DNA of 38,540 nucleotides from DASZHJ01 sp035507155 (GCA_035507155.1 DATJOK010000081.1:1-38540), one strand, 5' to 3'. Positions 1 to 7,647 are shown, counted from the first letter of the stretch. Notes: generated from the sequence alone by a model not told the origin. A program made the numbers and translations.

Positions 1-176
1 CCACCGATTTCTGCGTCCACTACTCCGCCCTCGACGCGCGCCGCGAGGGCTTCGACGCCGTGGTGGTGGAGGACGCCTGCCGCGGCATCGACCTCGACGG
101 CTCGCTCGCCCGCGCCTGGGCGCAGATGCTGGAAGCGGGCGTGCGGCGGGCGTACAGCGAGGAAGTGGGGAACTAG
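1..176 (+). CDS. pncA: Nicotinamidase (PncA family), C-terminal fragment
   Basis: The window opens inside this gene; reading from base 3 gives 57 residues ending at TAG 174-176. The fragment begins TDFCVHYSALDA, which matches the conserved block of nicotinamidases where the Cys is the catalytic nucleophile. It continues with DACRGID, matching the DGCRG(V/I) segment near the family C-terminus. The family hydrolyses nicotinamide to nicotinate and ammonia for NAD salvage in the cytoplasm. The metal-binding and general-acid residues lie upstream, outside the window. A different isochorismatase-fold amidase is possible, but the DACRGID segment favours PncA. Confidence 0.8.
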   Translation, partial: TDFCVHYSALDARREGFDAVVVEDACRGIDLDGSLARAWAQMLEAGVRRAYSEEVGN

Positions 177-190
177 CTCGCGGCCGCGCG

Positions 191-245
191 CCCACGAAGT
201 GGGAGAGGGAGGGACCTAACGCGAAGCGTTGGGAGGGTGAGGGTC
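191..245. repeat. Tandem pair of GAA-loop mini-hairpins
   Basis: Two similar units lie end to end between pncA and the next gene. Unit 1 is CCCAC-GAA-GTGGG (191-203) followed by a purine run of GGGA/GAGGG type. Unit 2 is AACGC-GAA-GCGTT (218-230) followed by GGGAGGGTGAGGGT. Each can fold as a 5-bp stem closed by GAA. The arms differ completely between units while loop and tail are kept, so pairing is preserved but sequence is not. It resembles a short extragenic palindromic element; function unknown. Confidence 0.5.
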
Positions 246-310
246 GCTGGTTGCCTTGGCGCCCGACGCCGTCCTTTAATCGACGGCCACTGCCCTTTCC
301 GGAGTCACCG

Positions 311-1300
311 ATGCCGCCGCTGCCGCTCACCCTTGCCATCAGCGAGTACGATCACGTCCGCGATCTGGCATCCGGCCGCGTGAAGCCGGAGGGGATCGAT
401 CTCACGGTGCTGACGCTGCCGATCGAGGAGATCTTCTTCCGCTTCACCCTCTACCGGGAGTGGGATCTCTCGGAGATGTCGATGGGAAAATACGTGTCGC
501 TCGTTTCCCAGGGCGACACGTCGCTGACCGCGCTGCCGGTCTTCCCCTCGCGCATGTTCCGGCATTCCTCGATCTATGTGCGGCGCGACGGCGGCCTCAA
601 GACCATCACGGACCTGCGCGGCAAGCGCGTGGGACTGCCGGAATGGGCGCAGACCGCCGCGGTCTACACCCGCGGCCTGCTCGTCCATGAATACGGCATC
701 CCACTGGCCGATATTCGCTGGGTGCAGGCCGGCGTCAACGAGCCGGGCCGGGTCGAGAAGGTGAAGCTGGCGCTTCCCGCCGGCGTCGAGATCGAGCGGC
801 GCCCCGACACCAGCCTCAACGCCATGTTGCTCGCCGGCGAGGTCGACGCGGTGATGACCGCCCACGCACCCGCCGCCTTCGAGGCCGGCGATCCCAGGGT
901 GACGCGACTGGTCGAGGATTTCCTGCCCGTCGAGCGCGATTACTGGCGGCGCACCGGCATCTTCCCGATCATGCACTGCATCGCCATCAAGCGAGAGGTC
1001 TTCGATGCCCATCCCTGGGCGGCGATGAACATGATGACCGCCTTCGAGACGGCAAAGCGCCGCAGCGTCGAGCGCGCCTTCGAGGCGACCGCGTCCCGCT
1101 TCCCGATCCCCTGGAGCTTCGAGCACGCGCGGCAATACCGCGATCTCTTCGCGGGCGAGTACTGGCCCTATGGCGTCGCCGCCAACCGCGGCACTCTGGA
1201 ACCCTTCCTGGAATGGGCCCACGAGCAGGGGGTCTGCCACCGGCGGCTCGCGCCGGAGGATCTCTTCCCGCGCGAGGTGGCGAGCGCCTTCAAGGTGTGA
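311..1300 (+). CDS. 4,5-dihydroxyphthalate decarboxylase-like protein (periplasmic-binding-protein fold)
   Basis: This 329-residue protein starts at ATG 311 with GGAG (300-303) seven bases upstream. An in-frame TTG at 251 would only add a low-complexity leader. It begins with a beta strand (LTLAISEYDHVRDL) and has the family segments DLSEMSMGKY, ALPVFPSRMFRHSSIYV, DLRGKRVGLPEW and GEVDAVMTAHAP. These are characteristic of the 4,5-dihydroxyphthalate decarboxylase family, which shares the NMT1/ABC-binding-protein fold. There is no signal peptide, so it is probably cytoplasmic. Members are often annotated as decarboxylases by homology, and most have no proven substrate. It stands alone on the + strand, with no phthalate-pathway genes nearby, so an aromatic-acid substrate is only inferred. 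Confidence 0.75.
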   Translation: MPPLPLTLAISEYDHVRDLASGRVKPEGIDLTVLTLPIEEIFFRFTLYREWDLSEMSMGKYVSLVSQGDTSLTALPVFPSRMFRHSSIYVRRDGGLKTITDLRGKRVGLPEWAQTAAVYTRGLLVHEYGIPLADIRWVQAGVNEPGRVEKVKLALPAGVEIERRPDTSLNAMLLAGEVDAVMTAHAPAAFEAGDPRVTRLVEDFLPVERDYWRRTGIFPIMHCIAIKREVFDAHPWAAMNMMTAFETAKRRSVERAFEATASRFPIPWSFEHARQYRDLFAGEYWPYGVAANRGTLEPFLEWAHEQGVCHRRLAPEDLFPREVASAFKV

Positions 1301-1393
1301 CCCGTTCCGCCTGCCCCGCGACGGCGCGCGGCACCGGCGATGCGAGGCATGAACGATCTCCCGAGACCGAGGCGCGCCGGAGCGGCCGGCATC

Positions 1394-1417
1394 AAAATGT
1401 CATAACATAACATTCTT
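1394..1417. promoter_or_regulatory. Zur-box-like palindrome
   Basis: AATGTCATAACATAACATT (1396-1414) is an AT-rich imperfect palindrome (7 of 9 base pairs match around a central base) in an otherwise very GC-rich stretch. Its core TGTCATAACATAACA differs at two of 15 positions from TGTTATAATATAACA, the type of sequence bound by the zinc repressor Zur. It lies between two convergent genes, downstream of the NicO-type permease stop, and not in front of any start codon I can see. Assignment as a Zur site is inference from sequence likeness and the metal-transport neighbours. Confidence 0.4.
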
Positions 1418-1467
1418 GGCCGGGAAGCTCGCCTGTGATCGCCCCGTCGGGAGGGCCTGTTGCGTCC

Positions 1468-2406
1468 CTAGAGCCGCGCCCAGGCGCCGGCCATCAGCAG
1501 GCCGGAGGCGACGACGACGACGAGGGCGCCGGCGATCGAGAGTCCCTGCTCGAAGCGGTGCGCCTCGAGCCCGATGCGGTCGAGAGTACCGACGATCGCC
1601 CGGCGCCCGAGCACGCTGGCGACACCGATGACGGAAACCGTGATCGCCATGCCGAGCGAGAGCGCCGCCACCGCCACGATGCCGATCAGCAGCGCCTGAT
1701 TCGCGAGCGCGAAGAGCAGGATGATGATCGCGCTGGCGCAGGGCGTGAGGCCGGCGGCGATCACCAGCCGGCTGCGCAGCCCGCTGCTCGAGAGCGCGTC
1801 ATGGTCGTGCGGCGCCGCGTGGTCGTGATCATGATCGCGGTCGCCGGCCGCGCCGGGCTGATGGGCGCAGCGCTGGCCGGTGATGCCGCGCCAGAGCATG
1901 ACCAGGCCCAGAAGCGCGATCAGGGCATAGCTCACGAACTCCACCAGCGTGGCGCGGTTCAGCACCTCGAACTGGCGCCATTGCAGGATCGCCGCCAGCA
2001 GACCCACCAGGACGACGGCGGTCGCGCCCTGGATCAGCGAGATCAGGCTTCCCATGACGATGCCGCTGGTCCAGCGCGCGCGGTTGGCGACGAAATAGGA
2101 GGCGACCACCGCCTTGCCATGGCCGGGCCCGACCGCATGCAGCACGCCATAGAGGAAGGCGAGGCCGAGAATGATGGCGATCGCGCCGCGGGAGCCGTTG
2201 TCGCGCACCTCGCGAAAGGCGGCAGCGATCGCATCGTTGAGGCGCCGCTGCGCCTGGGCGAGGCGCAGCACCAGGCCGGAAGCGACCACGGTGCCAGGCT
2301 CCGGCTGCGGTGCGGCGCGGCCGGTCAGCGGATCGGCGGCGAGCGCCGGCGCCATGCCCAGGAGCAGCAGCAGGACGGCAAGGAGGCCCCGGAACCGATG
2401 CGTCAT
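1468..2406 (-). CDS. NicO/RcnA-type metal permease (ZevB-like)
   Basis: This 312-residue membrane protein has an N-terminal signal-like segment (residues 1-23, ending ALA), then about six hydrophobic helices. The NicO signature LHAVGPGHGKAV is at 89-100, a His/Asp-rich loop with HDHDH and HDHD at 191-203, and GLTPCASA at 219-226. The family moves Ni2+, Co2+ or Zn2+ across the inner membrane, and His-rich loops bind such ions. ATG 2406 has GAGGGAAAG upstream and lies 11 bp after the DUF1007 gene. In Haemophilus the same pairing is ZevAB, needed for zinc acquisition. A nickel/cobalt role or export (RcnA-like) cannot be excluded, but the DUF1007 partner favours uptake. Confidence 0.82.
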   Translation of the reverse strand: MTHRFRGLLAVLLLLLGMAPALAADPLTGRAAPQPEPGTVVASGLVLRLAQAQRRLNDAIAAAFREVRDNGSRGAIAIILGLAFLYGVLHAVGPGHGKAVVASYFVANRARWTSGIVMGSLISLIQGATAVVLVGLLAAILQWRQFEVLNRATLVEFVSYALIALLGLVMLWRGITGQRCAHQPGAAGDRDHDHDHAAPHDHDALSSSGLRSRLVIAAGLTPCASAIIILLFALANQALLIGIVAVAALSLGMAITVSVIGVASVLGRRAIVGTLDRIGLEAHRFEQGLSIAGALVVVVASGLLMAGAWARL

Positions 2407-2417
2407 CGGTCTTTCCC

Positions 2418-3035
2418 TCAGCTCGTCCGGCCGTAGCTGCAGGCGACGACGAGCGCGTCCATCGGCCCGAAGGTGCTGGTGTCCTTGCGCTCGGTCTTCG
2501 GCGCGCAGGCCGCCGCCAGCTTCTCGCCGTGCTCCACGGTCACCGCCGCTTTCTTGGCGAGCTCGAAGTCGATGTAGAACTCGTGATCGAAGGCGGCGAT
2601 CTCGAGGGTGTTGCGGGTGGCAGCGGGCGCCGGATCGGGCACCGGCACGGTGAACGCATAGGTCATGCGATGACGCTCGAAATGGGCGGTGAAATCCTTG
2701 ACCTCGGCCACTGTCACCGGATTGCCGTTCAGCGTCATGTCGACGAAGTAGTGATAGTCGGCGGTGGCCTTGAAGGCGCCCTCCTGCAGGCTCTTGATGT
2801 CGGCGGCGGCGAGCGGGCCATGCGGGTGGCTGGTGTAATCATGAAACAGCATCGAGCTGTACATCTCGTCGAAGGTCCAGGTGAGGCGCACGCCGGTGAC
2901 GCCGGTGTCGCCGAACAGCACGTCGACCGTATAGTCGATGAATACGTGGGGATGCGCGGCCGCCGGTCCCGACGACAGCAGAGATGCGGCCAGGGCGAGA
3001 CCCATGGCGCGCCAGGGCAGCGATCTCCCGGCCAC
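2418..3035 (-). CDS. DUF1007 periplasmic protein (ZevA-like)
   Basis: This protein of about 205 residues carries a signal peptide (hydrophobic MGLALAASLLSSGPAAA) followed at once by the hallmark mature N-terminus HPHVFIDY. It contains further His residues (FHDYTSHPHG, HYFVD, HFERHR) that could bind metal. GTG 3035 gives a normal positively charged signal-peptide start; ATG 3005 is the alternative, and neither has a strong ribosome site. DUF1007 proteins are exported and typically encoded beside NicO-type permeases, as ZevA with ZevB. It probably passes a divalent metal to the downstream permease, whose gene begins 11 bp later. It sits 65 bp after a small Tat-exported protein, suggesting a three-gene operon. 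Confidence 0.78.
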   Translation of the reverse strand: MAGRSLPWRAMGLALAASLLSSGPAAAHPHVFIDYTVDVLFGDTGVTGVRLTWTFDEMYSSMLFHDYTSHPHGPLAAADIKSLQEGAFKATADYHYFVDMTLNGNPVTVAEVKDFTAHFERHRMTYAFTVPVPDPAPAATRNTLEIAAFDHEFYIDFELAKKAAVTVEHGEKLAAACAPKTERKDTSTFGPMDALVVACSYGRTS

Positions 3036-3100
3036 GCGCCCGCGCGCTAGGGAGGACAAGCGTCCTCCGCCGGCACCGGGGTCACTTCGCGACGAGGAGG

Positions 3101-3394
3101 CTAACGGGTGACCGTCACCGGGCAACCGCAGATCGGACACATGGCCGTGAGCGGGGAGAGCGAGGGATCGATCTGCAGCTTGCGCTCGAGCTCGGCGACC
3201 AGCGCCGCATGCTCGTTCCCGGGTCCGCAGCGGTCGGAGTAGAGGATGCCGACGGCGCTGCCGGGGTTGGCGACATAGCTCTGGAGGGCTTCGGCCGGGC
3301 GGGAAACGCCCATCGCCGCCACCGCCCCTGCGCCCGCGACCCATTTGGCGGTGCCGAGCAGCAGCTGCCGTCGTGCCTGAGAGAAATCAGCCAT
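3101..3394 (-). CDS. Small Tat-exported cysteine-rich protein of unknown function
   Basis: This 97-residue protein starts at ATG 3394, preceded by GGAGGG at a good distance. The N-terminus has a twin-arginine signal (ARRQLLLG, residues 7-14) and a hydrophobic stretch rich in Ala and Gly, with likely cleavage near residue 36. The mature part of about 60 residues has four Cys: C56 in SDRCGPG and C86, C89, C91 in the terminal CPICGC. This arrangement could bind a metal ion. I do not recognise a named family. It is the first gene of the leftward operon with the DUF1007 and NicO-type genes, so a periplasmic role in metal capture or delivery is inferred, not shown. Tat export would suit a protein that folds or binds metal in the cytoplasm. 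Confidence 0.65.
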   Translation of the reverse strand: MADFSQARRQLLLGTAKWVAGAGAVAAMGVSRPAEALQSYVANPGSAVGILYSDRCGPGNEHAALVAELERKLQIDPSLSPLTAMCPICGCPVTVTR

Positions 3395-3482
3395 GACCAA
3401 ACCCTCCGCCGATGCGTCCGTCGCGGCGGCATCTTAGTCCTTCCGGCCGGCGCGGCGCATTAAATTCGCTTAACGGATGGGA

Positions 3483-4526
3483 TCAGCTCCGCAGGATGGC
3501 GTGGCGCATCACCGAGGTGAGCGGCACCAGCCGGACGCCCCGGGTCTCGGCGGTCGGCAGCCAGTCCGCAAGCGCCGCGAGCGTGCCGTCATGCGGGTGG
3601 CCGATGCCGATCGCGCTGCCGTGCCGGCGCGCCACGTCCTCGAGGGCCACGATCTGCCGGGTCACCGCCGGCACGGTGGGCTCGTTGTCGAGGAAGATGT
3701 TGCGTGCCGCGAAGGGCAGCTCGCGGGCGGCGGCGAGCGGCGCGCAGGCGCTGGCGCCGGTGGTGCGGGAGTCCAGGAACAGGAGGCCACGCGCCTTCAG
3801 TTCGTCCATCACCACGCTCATGCCCGCGGCGCTCTCGGTGAAGCGGCTGCCCATGTGGTTGTTGGCGCCCACATAGCCCTCGAAGCGGCCGAGGTCCCAG
3901 CGCAGGCGCTGGCGGATTTCCGGCTCGGAAAGCGCCATCGTGAGCGCGTTGGGGCCGGGATCGATGGTCGGCGAAAGCGGCTGCATCGGCACATGCACGA
4001 GAAGCTCGTGGCGCGCCGCCCGGGCCGCCGCGGCCCAGCGCGCCAGATTCTCGGCATAGGTCATGAAGGCGAGGGTGACGCCACCCGGAAACGCCACCGC
4101 GCGCTCCGTCCGCGGGCGGTCGAGGCCGAGATCGTCGATCACGATCGCCACCACCGGAACCCCGCTCGCCGGCGCCAGCGGCTCCGCATTGGCGAGCCAG
4201 GGTGGCTCGGCTTGGCTCGCACGCGGCAGCGGCGGCGGCACGCGGGCGCTCGCCTTCGGAACGTAGATGTCGCCGGGGAGCGGCTCCTCTTCCATGAGGC
4301 GAGCGGGCGGCGGCCGCGAGACAGCGGCGGTGCGTGTCGGCAGCGCCACCGTCGCGGGCGCCGGCGCCGATCCGGCCCCCCCGAGCCGGCCGATCAGCGC
4401 GCCGAGACCGAGGCTGGCGACGAAGCTCGCGCCGATGCCGCCCGCCAGCAGCGCGCGCCGCCGCAACAGGCGGCTCGCCGAATGGCGCCGATGCCTGCGC
4501 GTGCCTCTGCGGGAGCGCTGTGCCAT
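3483..4526 (-). CDS. Divergent polysaccharide deacetylase family protein (YibQ/DUF610-like)
   Basis: This 347-residue protein has a very basic N-terminus (RRGTRRHRRH) and one hydrophobic segment near residues 25-47, giving a membrane-anchored protein with a periplasmic domain. A Pro/Ala-rich linker (about 50-118) leads to a TIM-barrel-like domain. Its motifs are VVAIVIDDLGLD (125-136), HVPMQP (178-183), NNHMGS (222-227) and a late GIGHPH. These are typical of divergent polysaccharide deacetylases, predicted to act on envelope glycans. ATG 4526 lacks a strong ribosome site. The gene follows the M48 protease gene in the same direction after an 81-bp gap. The substrate is unknown. In many bacteria the gene lies beside a murein hydrolase and a carboxyl-terminal protease; here it does not. 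Confidence 0.8.
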   Translation of the reverse strand: MAQRSRRGTRRHRRHSASRLLRRRALLAGGIGASFVASLGLGALIGRLGGAGSAPAPATVALPTRTAAVSRPPPARLMEEEPLPGDIYVPKASARVPPPLPRASQAEPPWLANAEPLAPASGVPVVAIVIDDLGLDRPRTERAVAFPGGVTLAFMTYAENLARWAAAARAARHELLVHVPMQPLSPTIDPGPNALTMALSEPEIRQRLRWDLGRFEGYVGANNHMGSRFTESAAGMSVVMDELKARGLLFLDSRTTGASACAPLAAARELPFAARNIFLDNEPTVPAVTRQIVALEDVARRHGSAIGIGHPHDGTLAALADWLPTAETRGVRLVPLTSVMRHAILRS

Positions 4527-4607
4527 CGCGCCCGATTAGCGCCTGCACCCGGGCCTGTCAATGCGAAGAGAGTTAAGATGCGGCCCGCCCGTGATGCCGG
4601 CGCGCGC

Positions 4608-5945
4608 TCATTCCTTGTGCTGGGTCTCGAGCTCGATATCTTCGGCGCGGAGTCGCCCCGGCGAGCCGGCCGGCAGCGTCCGGATCGCGCGCGCCGCCTG
4701 CTCATGCGCCATCTGGCGATCGCCTTCCGCCATCGCCTGCTCGGCGAGCGCGAGGGTGCTGTTGGGAATGTCGCCGGCGCGGCCATAGGCGATCGCCAGG
4801 AAGCGCCAGGCGTCGGGATTGCGGTTCTCGTAGGTGATCGCGCTCCTGAGGTGGGTGAGCGCGTCTCGATTGAGGCCGGGATCGTTGGTCTCGATCTCCA
4901 CCTGCGCCAGCTCGACGCGGAGCAGGGCCACGTCGGGCGCCAGCCGCACCGCCGCCTGATAGGGAGCGACCGCCTCTTGCACATGGCCGTTCTCGAACAG
5001 CATCTGGCCCTTGAGCTCGTGGAAGTAGGGGTTCTTCGGCTCGTCGGCGATCAGCCCGTCGATCAGGCCGAGCGCCTTCTTGAGCTCGGGCACGCGGTAA
5101 TAGGCGATCGCGCGGGCGTAGCGCGCGGCGATCGAGGTGTCGCTGTCGGGATATTTCCGGAACGCCTCGTCGGGGTTCAGGAAGGCGATCAGCTTCGCCT
5201 TCATGCGCTTGTGGAGCTCGATCCATTCCGGCGGATCCGGCACGTCGGAATAGGGCGAATGCTCGACGTGATTGCGCATCACCTCGACGCGCTCCTGGGT
5301 CAGCGGATGGGTCCGGAGATAAGGCACTTCCTTGATGCCCGCCAGCACCTCGTCCTGCTGCAGGATCTCGAAGAACTGCAGGAGCCCGCGCGCCGACTGG
5401 TGGGTGCGGTCAAGGAAGGTAAGGGCGGCCCGATCGGCGGTCCCCTCCTGCGCCACCGAGAAGGCGAGATAGGAGCGCAAGCCAACGCTCTCGCCGCTCA
5501 GCACTGCGGCGCCGCCAGCGCCGGAATTATGACCGAGGGCGGCGACGCCGGCGCCGACCACCATGCCGATGATGCTCTCGATGGAGGCGTCATGCATCGC
5601 CTCCTCGCCCTTGATCAGGTGGCCGCCGACGATGTGGCCAGTCTCGTGGGCGACGATGCCGACCAGCTGGTTCGGCGTCTCGCTGCGCATGATGGTGCCG
5701 GTGTTGATGAAGACGTTCTGGCCGCCGGCGACGAAGGAATTGAGCTGGGGATCGTTGACGACGTAGACGTGGATGGCGTTGGGATCGAGGCCGGCGGCCT
5801 TGAAGATCGGGTTGTAGAAGGTGCGGAGCGTGCTCTCGATCTCAGCGTCGCGGATGTAGTTGATGCTCTGCGCGCGAGCGCCGCCCGCGACCGCGATCAG
5901 GACCGCGACGGCGACCAGGAGCGAGCGAAGGAGACGTGACGGCAA
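4608..5945 (-). CDS. M48-family metalloprotease with TPR repeats (BepA-like)
   Basis: This 445-residue secreted protease has a signal peptide at residues 1-25 (cleavage after GARA). The zinc motif HETGH lies at 100-104, the third zinc ligand is expected at E167 (AQEGTADRAAL) with D171 nearby, and HPLT is at 213-216. The C-terminal part (about 240-440) is made of helical TPR-like repeats, as in BepA/YfgC. Those proteases help assemble or degrade outer-membrane proteins in the periplasm. The start ATG 5945 gives a normal signal peptide. It is followed by the deacetylase gene and could be cotranscribed with it. Catalytic residues look intact. Confidence 0.88.
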   Translation of the reverse strand: MPSRLLRSLLVAVAVLIAVAGGARAQSINYIRDAEIESTLRTFYNPIFKAAGLDPNAIHVYVVNDPQLNSFVAGGQNVFINTGTIMRSETPNQLVGIVAHETGHIVGGHLIKGEEAMHDASIESIIGMVVGAGVAALGHNSGAGGAAVLSGESVGLRSYLAFSVAQEGTADRAALTFLDRTHQSARGLLQFFEILQQDEVLAGIKEVPYLRTHPLTQERVEVMRNHVEHSPYSDVPDPPEWIELHKRMKAKLIAFLNPDEAFRKYPDSDTSIAARYARAIAYYRVPELKKALGLIDGLIADEPKNPYFHELKGQMLFENGHVQEAVAPYQAAVRLAPDVALLRVELAQVEIETNDPGLNRDALTHLRSAITYENRNPDAWRFLAIAYGRAGDIPNSTLALAEQAMAEGDRQMAHEQAARAIRTLPAGSPGRLRAEDIELETQHKE

Positions 5946-6055
5946 GGCGGCGCTTCCCGACTGTTGGCCGGAGTATGCGAGCCCCGCCCGCCGCTGTCGA
6001 TGGAGGATCGCGCCGGAGGCGCCCTATACCCCCGGTTGCTCCGCCGCCCCGCGGG

Positions 6056-6454
6056 TCAGCCCATGGTATTGGCCGCCGCCGGCTCGATCTCGAAGATCTG
6101 CCGCACGTCCTTGGGGTTGGCGTAGGGGTACTTGTCCTGGCCGAGATATTTCTTGGCCAGAGAGTCGATGTGGGCGTCGCCGCCCTCCTCGGTCATGCGC
6201 TTCACCCGGCCGCGAACCTGGATGTAGCGGTAACCGTTGTCGGGATCCATGATCGAGAGCGCCACCGGCGAGCCCACTTTCATGTTGCGCGCCTTGACCC
6301 GCCCCTTGGCGGTGTTCACGCGGATGACGCCGTTCTTGTAGTCGAACCAGACCGGCGTCACCTGGGGCGTGCCGTCCGGCATGATCGTCGCCAGATGGGC
6401 GAAGGCCTTCTTGTTGGTGAGAAGGTCGAGGAAATTGTCGGGGATCACCGCCAT
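6056..6454 (-). CDS. PPOX-class (pyridoxamine 5'-phosphate oxidase-fold) protein
   Basis: This 132-residue protein has the split-barrel flavin/F420-binding fold typical of small PPOX-class proteins. Visible segments are AHLATIMPDGTPQVTPVWFDYKNG near the N-terminus, then VRVNTAKG-type and RNMKVGSPVALSI strands, then IQVRGRV. ATG 6454 has GGAG six bases upstream. Members bind FMN or F420 and carry out oxidoreductions, or only bind the cofactor or haem. I cannot decide which from sequence. It is probably monocistronic, lying 101 bp from the M48 gene start and about 125 bp from the CHAP gene. Length is normal for the family. Confidence 0.82.
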   Translation of the reverse strand: MAVIPDNFLDLLTNKKAFAHLATIMPDGTPQVTPVWFDYKNGVIRVNTAKGRVKARNMKVGSPVALSIMDPDNGYRYIQVRGRVKRMTEEGGDAHIDSLAKKYLGQDKYPYANPKDVRQIFEIEPAAANTMG

Positions 6455-6579
6455 GGCCTGCTCCTGCTGTCCGCTGCCCGCCGAGGCGAACCCGGCAGGC
6501 CTGCGCAGAAGCTAGGCCGGGCGCGGGAGCCTGACAACCGGATTGCGCGGCCCGGCGCTTCAAAGCGGCGTGTGGCGCC

Positions 6580-7032
6580 TCAGCCCTCGGGGTAGATGAA
6601 GCCGCTGGTGGGATAGGGCCGGCCGAAGCTGTGGTACTGCTTGTTCCAGACGCAGACCGCCGACCAGTCGTGCCGCGACGAGCAGTCGATGGCGATCACG
6701 TTGAGCTCGACATGGCCGCTGGCGCCGCCGTGGTTCGACCAGTTGGCGTGATCGATCAGCACCGTGTGCTCGTCGACCACGCCGGAGATCAGCGCCACGT
6801 GACCGGCGGGCAGCTTGCCGGTGCGCTTGAACACCAGCACCGAGCCCTCGCGCGGCGCCGAGCCGCGCTCGTAGAGGCCGGCGGCGTGATACCACCAGCT
6901 CCAGGCATTGCCGGAAAGATCGAAATCCGACGCCGAGCGCACGAACTGCACGCAATTCATTGCGAAGGCGTTGGATAGGGAAGCGAGAAAAAAGACAACA
7001 GCGAGCGCGAAAGAAATTCTTTCTCTTCGCAC
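6580..7032 (-). CDS. Short secreted CHAP-domain protein (putative amidase/endopeptidase)
   Basis: GTG 7032 gives a 150-residue protein with a GGGGGGA ribosome site just upstream; a TTG at 7056 lacks such a site. The signal peptide spans about residues 1-24 (RRERISFALAVVFFLASLSNAFA). The mature protein starts almost directly with the CHAP nucleophile, C27 in NCVQFVRSAS. H78 in PAGHVALI and N97 in DHANW are the expected partners. CHAP enzymes are cysteine amidases or peptidases that cut peptidoglycan cross-bridges or related amides. Two extra Cys in the C-terminal half (AIDCSS, AVCVW) could form a disulfide. There is no binding domain, so it is close to a minimal catalytic unit. Target unknown. 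Confidence 0.8.
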   Translation of the reverse strand: MRRERISFALAVVFFLASLSNAFAMNCVQFVRSASDFDLSGNAWSWWYHAAGLYERGSAPREGSVLVFKRTGKLPAGHVALISGVVDEHTVLIDHANWSNHGGASGHVELNVIAIDCSSRHDWSAVCVWNKQYHSFGRPYPTSGFIYPEG

Positions 7033-7647
7033 GGCGTCCCCCCGTGATGTCCCCAACGAGCGATTCCTTCGTAGCCGAAGCAGCGTCCGCTTCGCAATCG
7101 CTTTCCGCGCGAATGAGCCTCAAATCACCCGTGTCAACGATGAGGCGACGGCATCGAGCGAAGTGATCGCGCGATCAGAACGACGCGATGCGCCGCCTTG
7201 CGACGGCGACGCGCGCGCCAGCGACAGCGGCGGCAGTGTCGAGCCCGCTCGCCTGCGGGATCGCCGTCCCCGGGCCGATCGCTCGCGCGCTGCCTCGATA
7301 CCGGGCCGCCGGCATGCGGTCCGGCGGCTCCCGACGTGGTTCGGCCATTTATAAGGAATCAGGCTTGGGCGCGGATGCCGCGGCCGGCCGCCCATGCCGC
7401 TTCGCCCGGCATATGGCCTCATTTTGAGGCGGCAAATCCGGAGAGCGGCGGCGCGGCGACGGCCGAAGGAGGCGGGCATCCTTTGGAATTCCTCGAATCT
7501 CCGCGCCGTCCTCACCGGCGTTGCCTCAATTGATGGCACTTTCCAGCGGGCCGTTGCCGATGGTAAAGTTTTTGCAACGACAAACATCGCGGCTGTCAGA
7601 TGGCGGCCACGAGGTGACAGGAGCAGGCTCTTTGGGAGGTCAATTCC
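7033..7647. other. 615-bp non-coding region upstream of the liv operon
   Basis: Between the leftward CHAP gene and the rightward binding-protein gene I see no convincing protein gene: the short frames here have no ribosome site and biased, repetitive composition. The last 120 bases become more AT-rich (GGTAAAGTTTTTGCAACG near 7562-7579), which would suit a promoter and 5' leader of the liv operon. No clear -35/-10 pair or riboswitch could be assigned. The GGGAGG ribosome site for the next gene is at 7635-7640. Confidence 0.4.

Noticed and set aside
3395..3482. Search for a Zur-type operator in front of the metal operon
   Set aside because: The interval has ATTAAATTCGCTTAAC but no palindrome resembling a Zur site.
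3477..5939. Long open frame on the + strand
   Set aside because: It lies opposite the polysaccharide deacetylase and M48 protease genes, which have clear motifs. The frame is a by-product of GC-rich codon bias and has Arg/Gly/His-rich low-complexity sequence.
7534..7547. Possible sigma-54 promoter (TGGCAC followed by GC)
   Set aside because: The GG to GC distance is one base too short for a -24/-12 promoter and the -12 element is poor.
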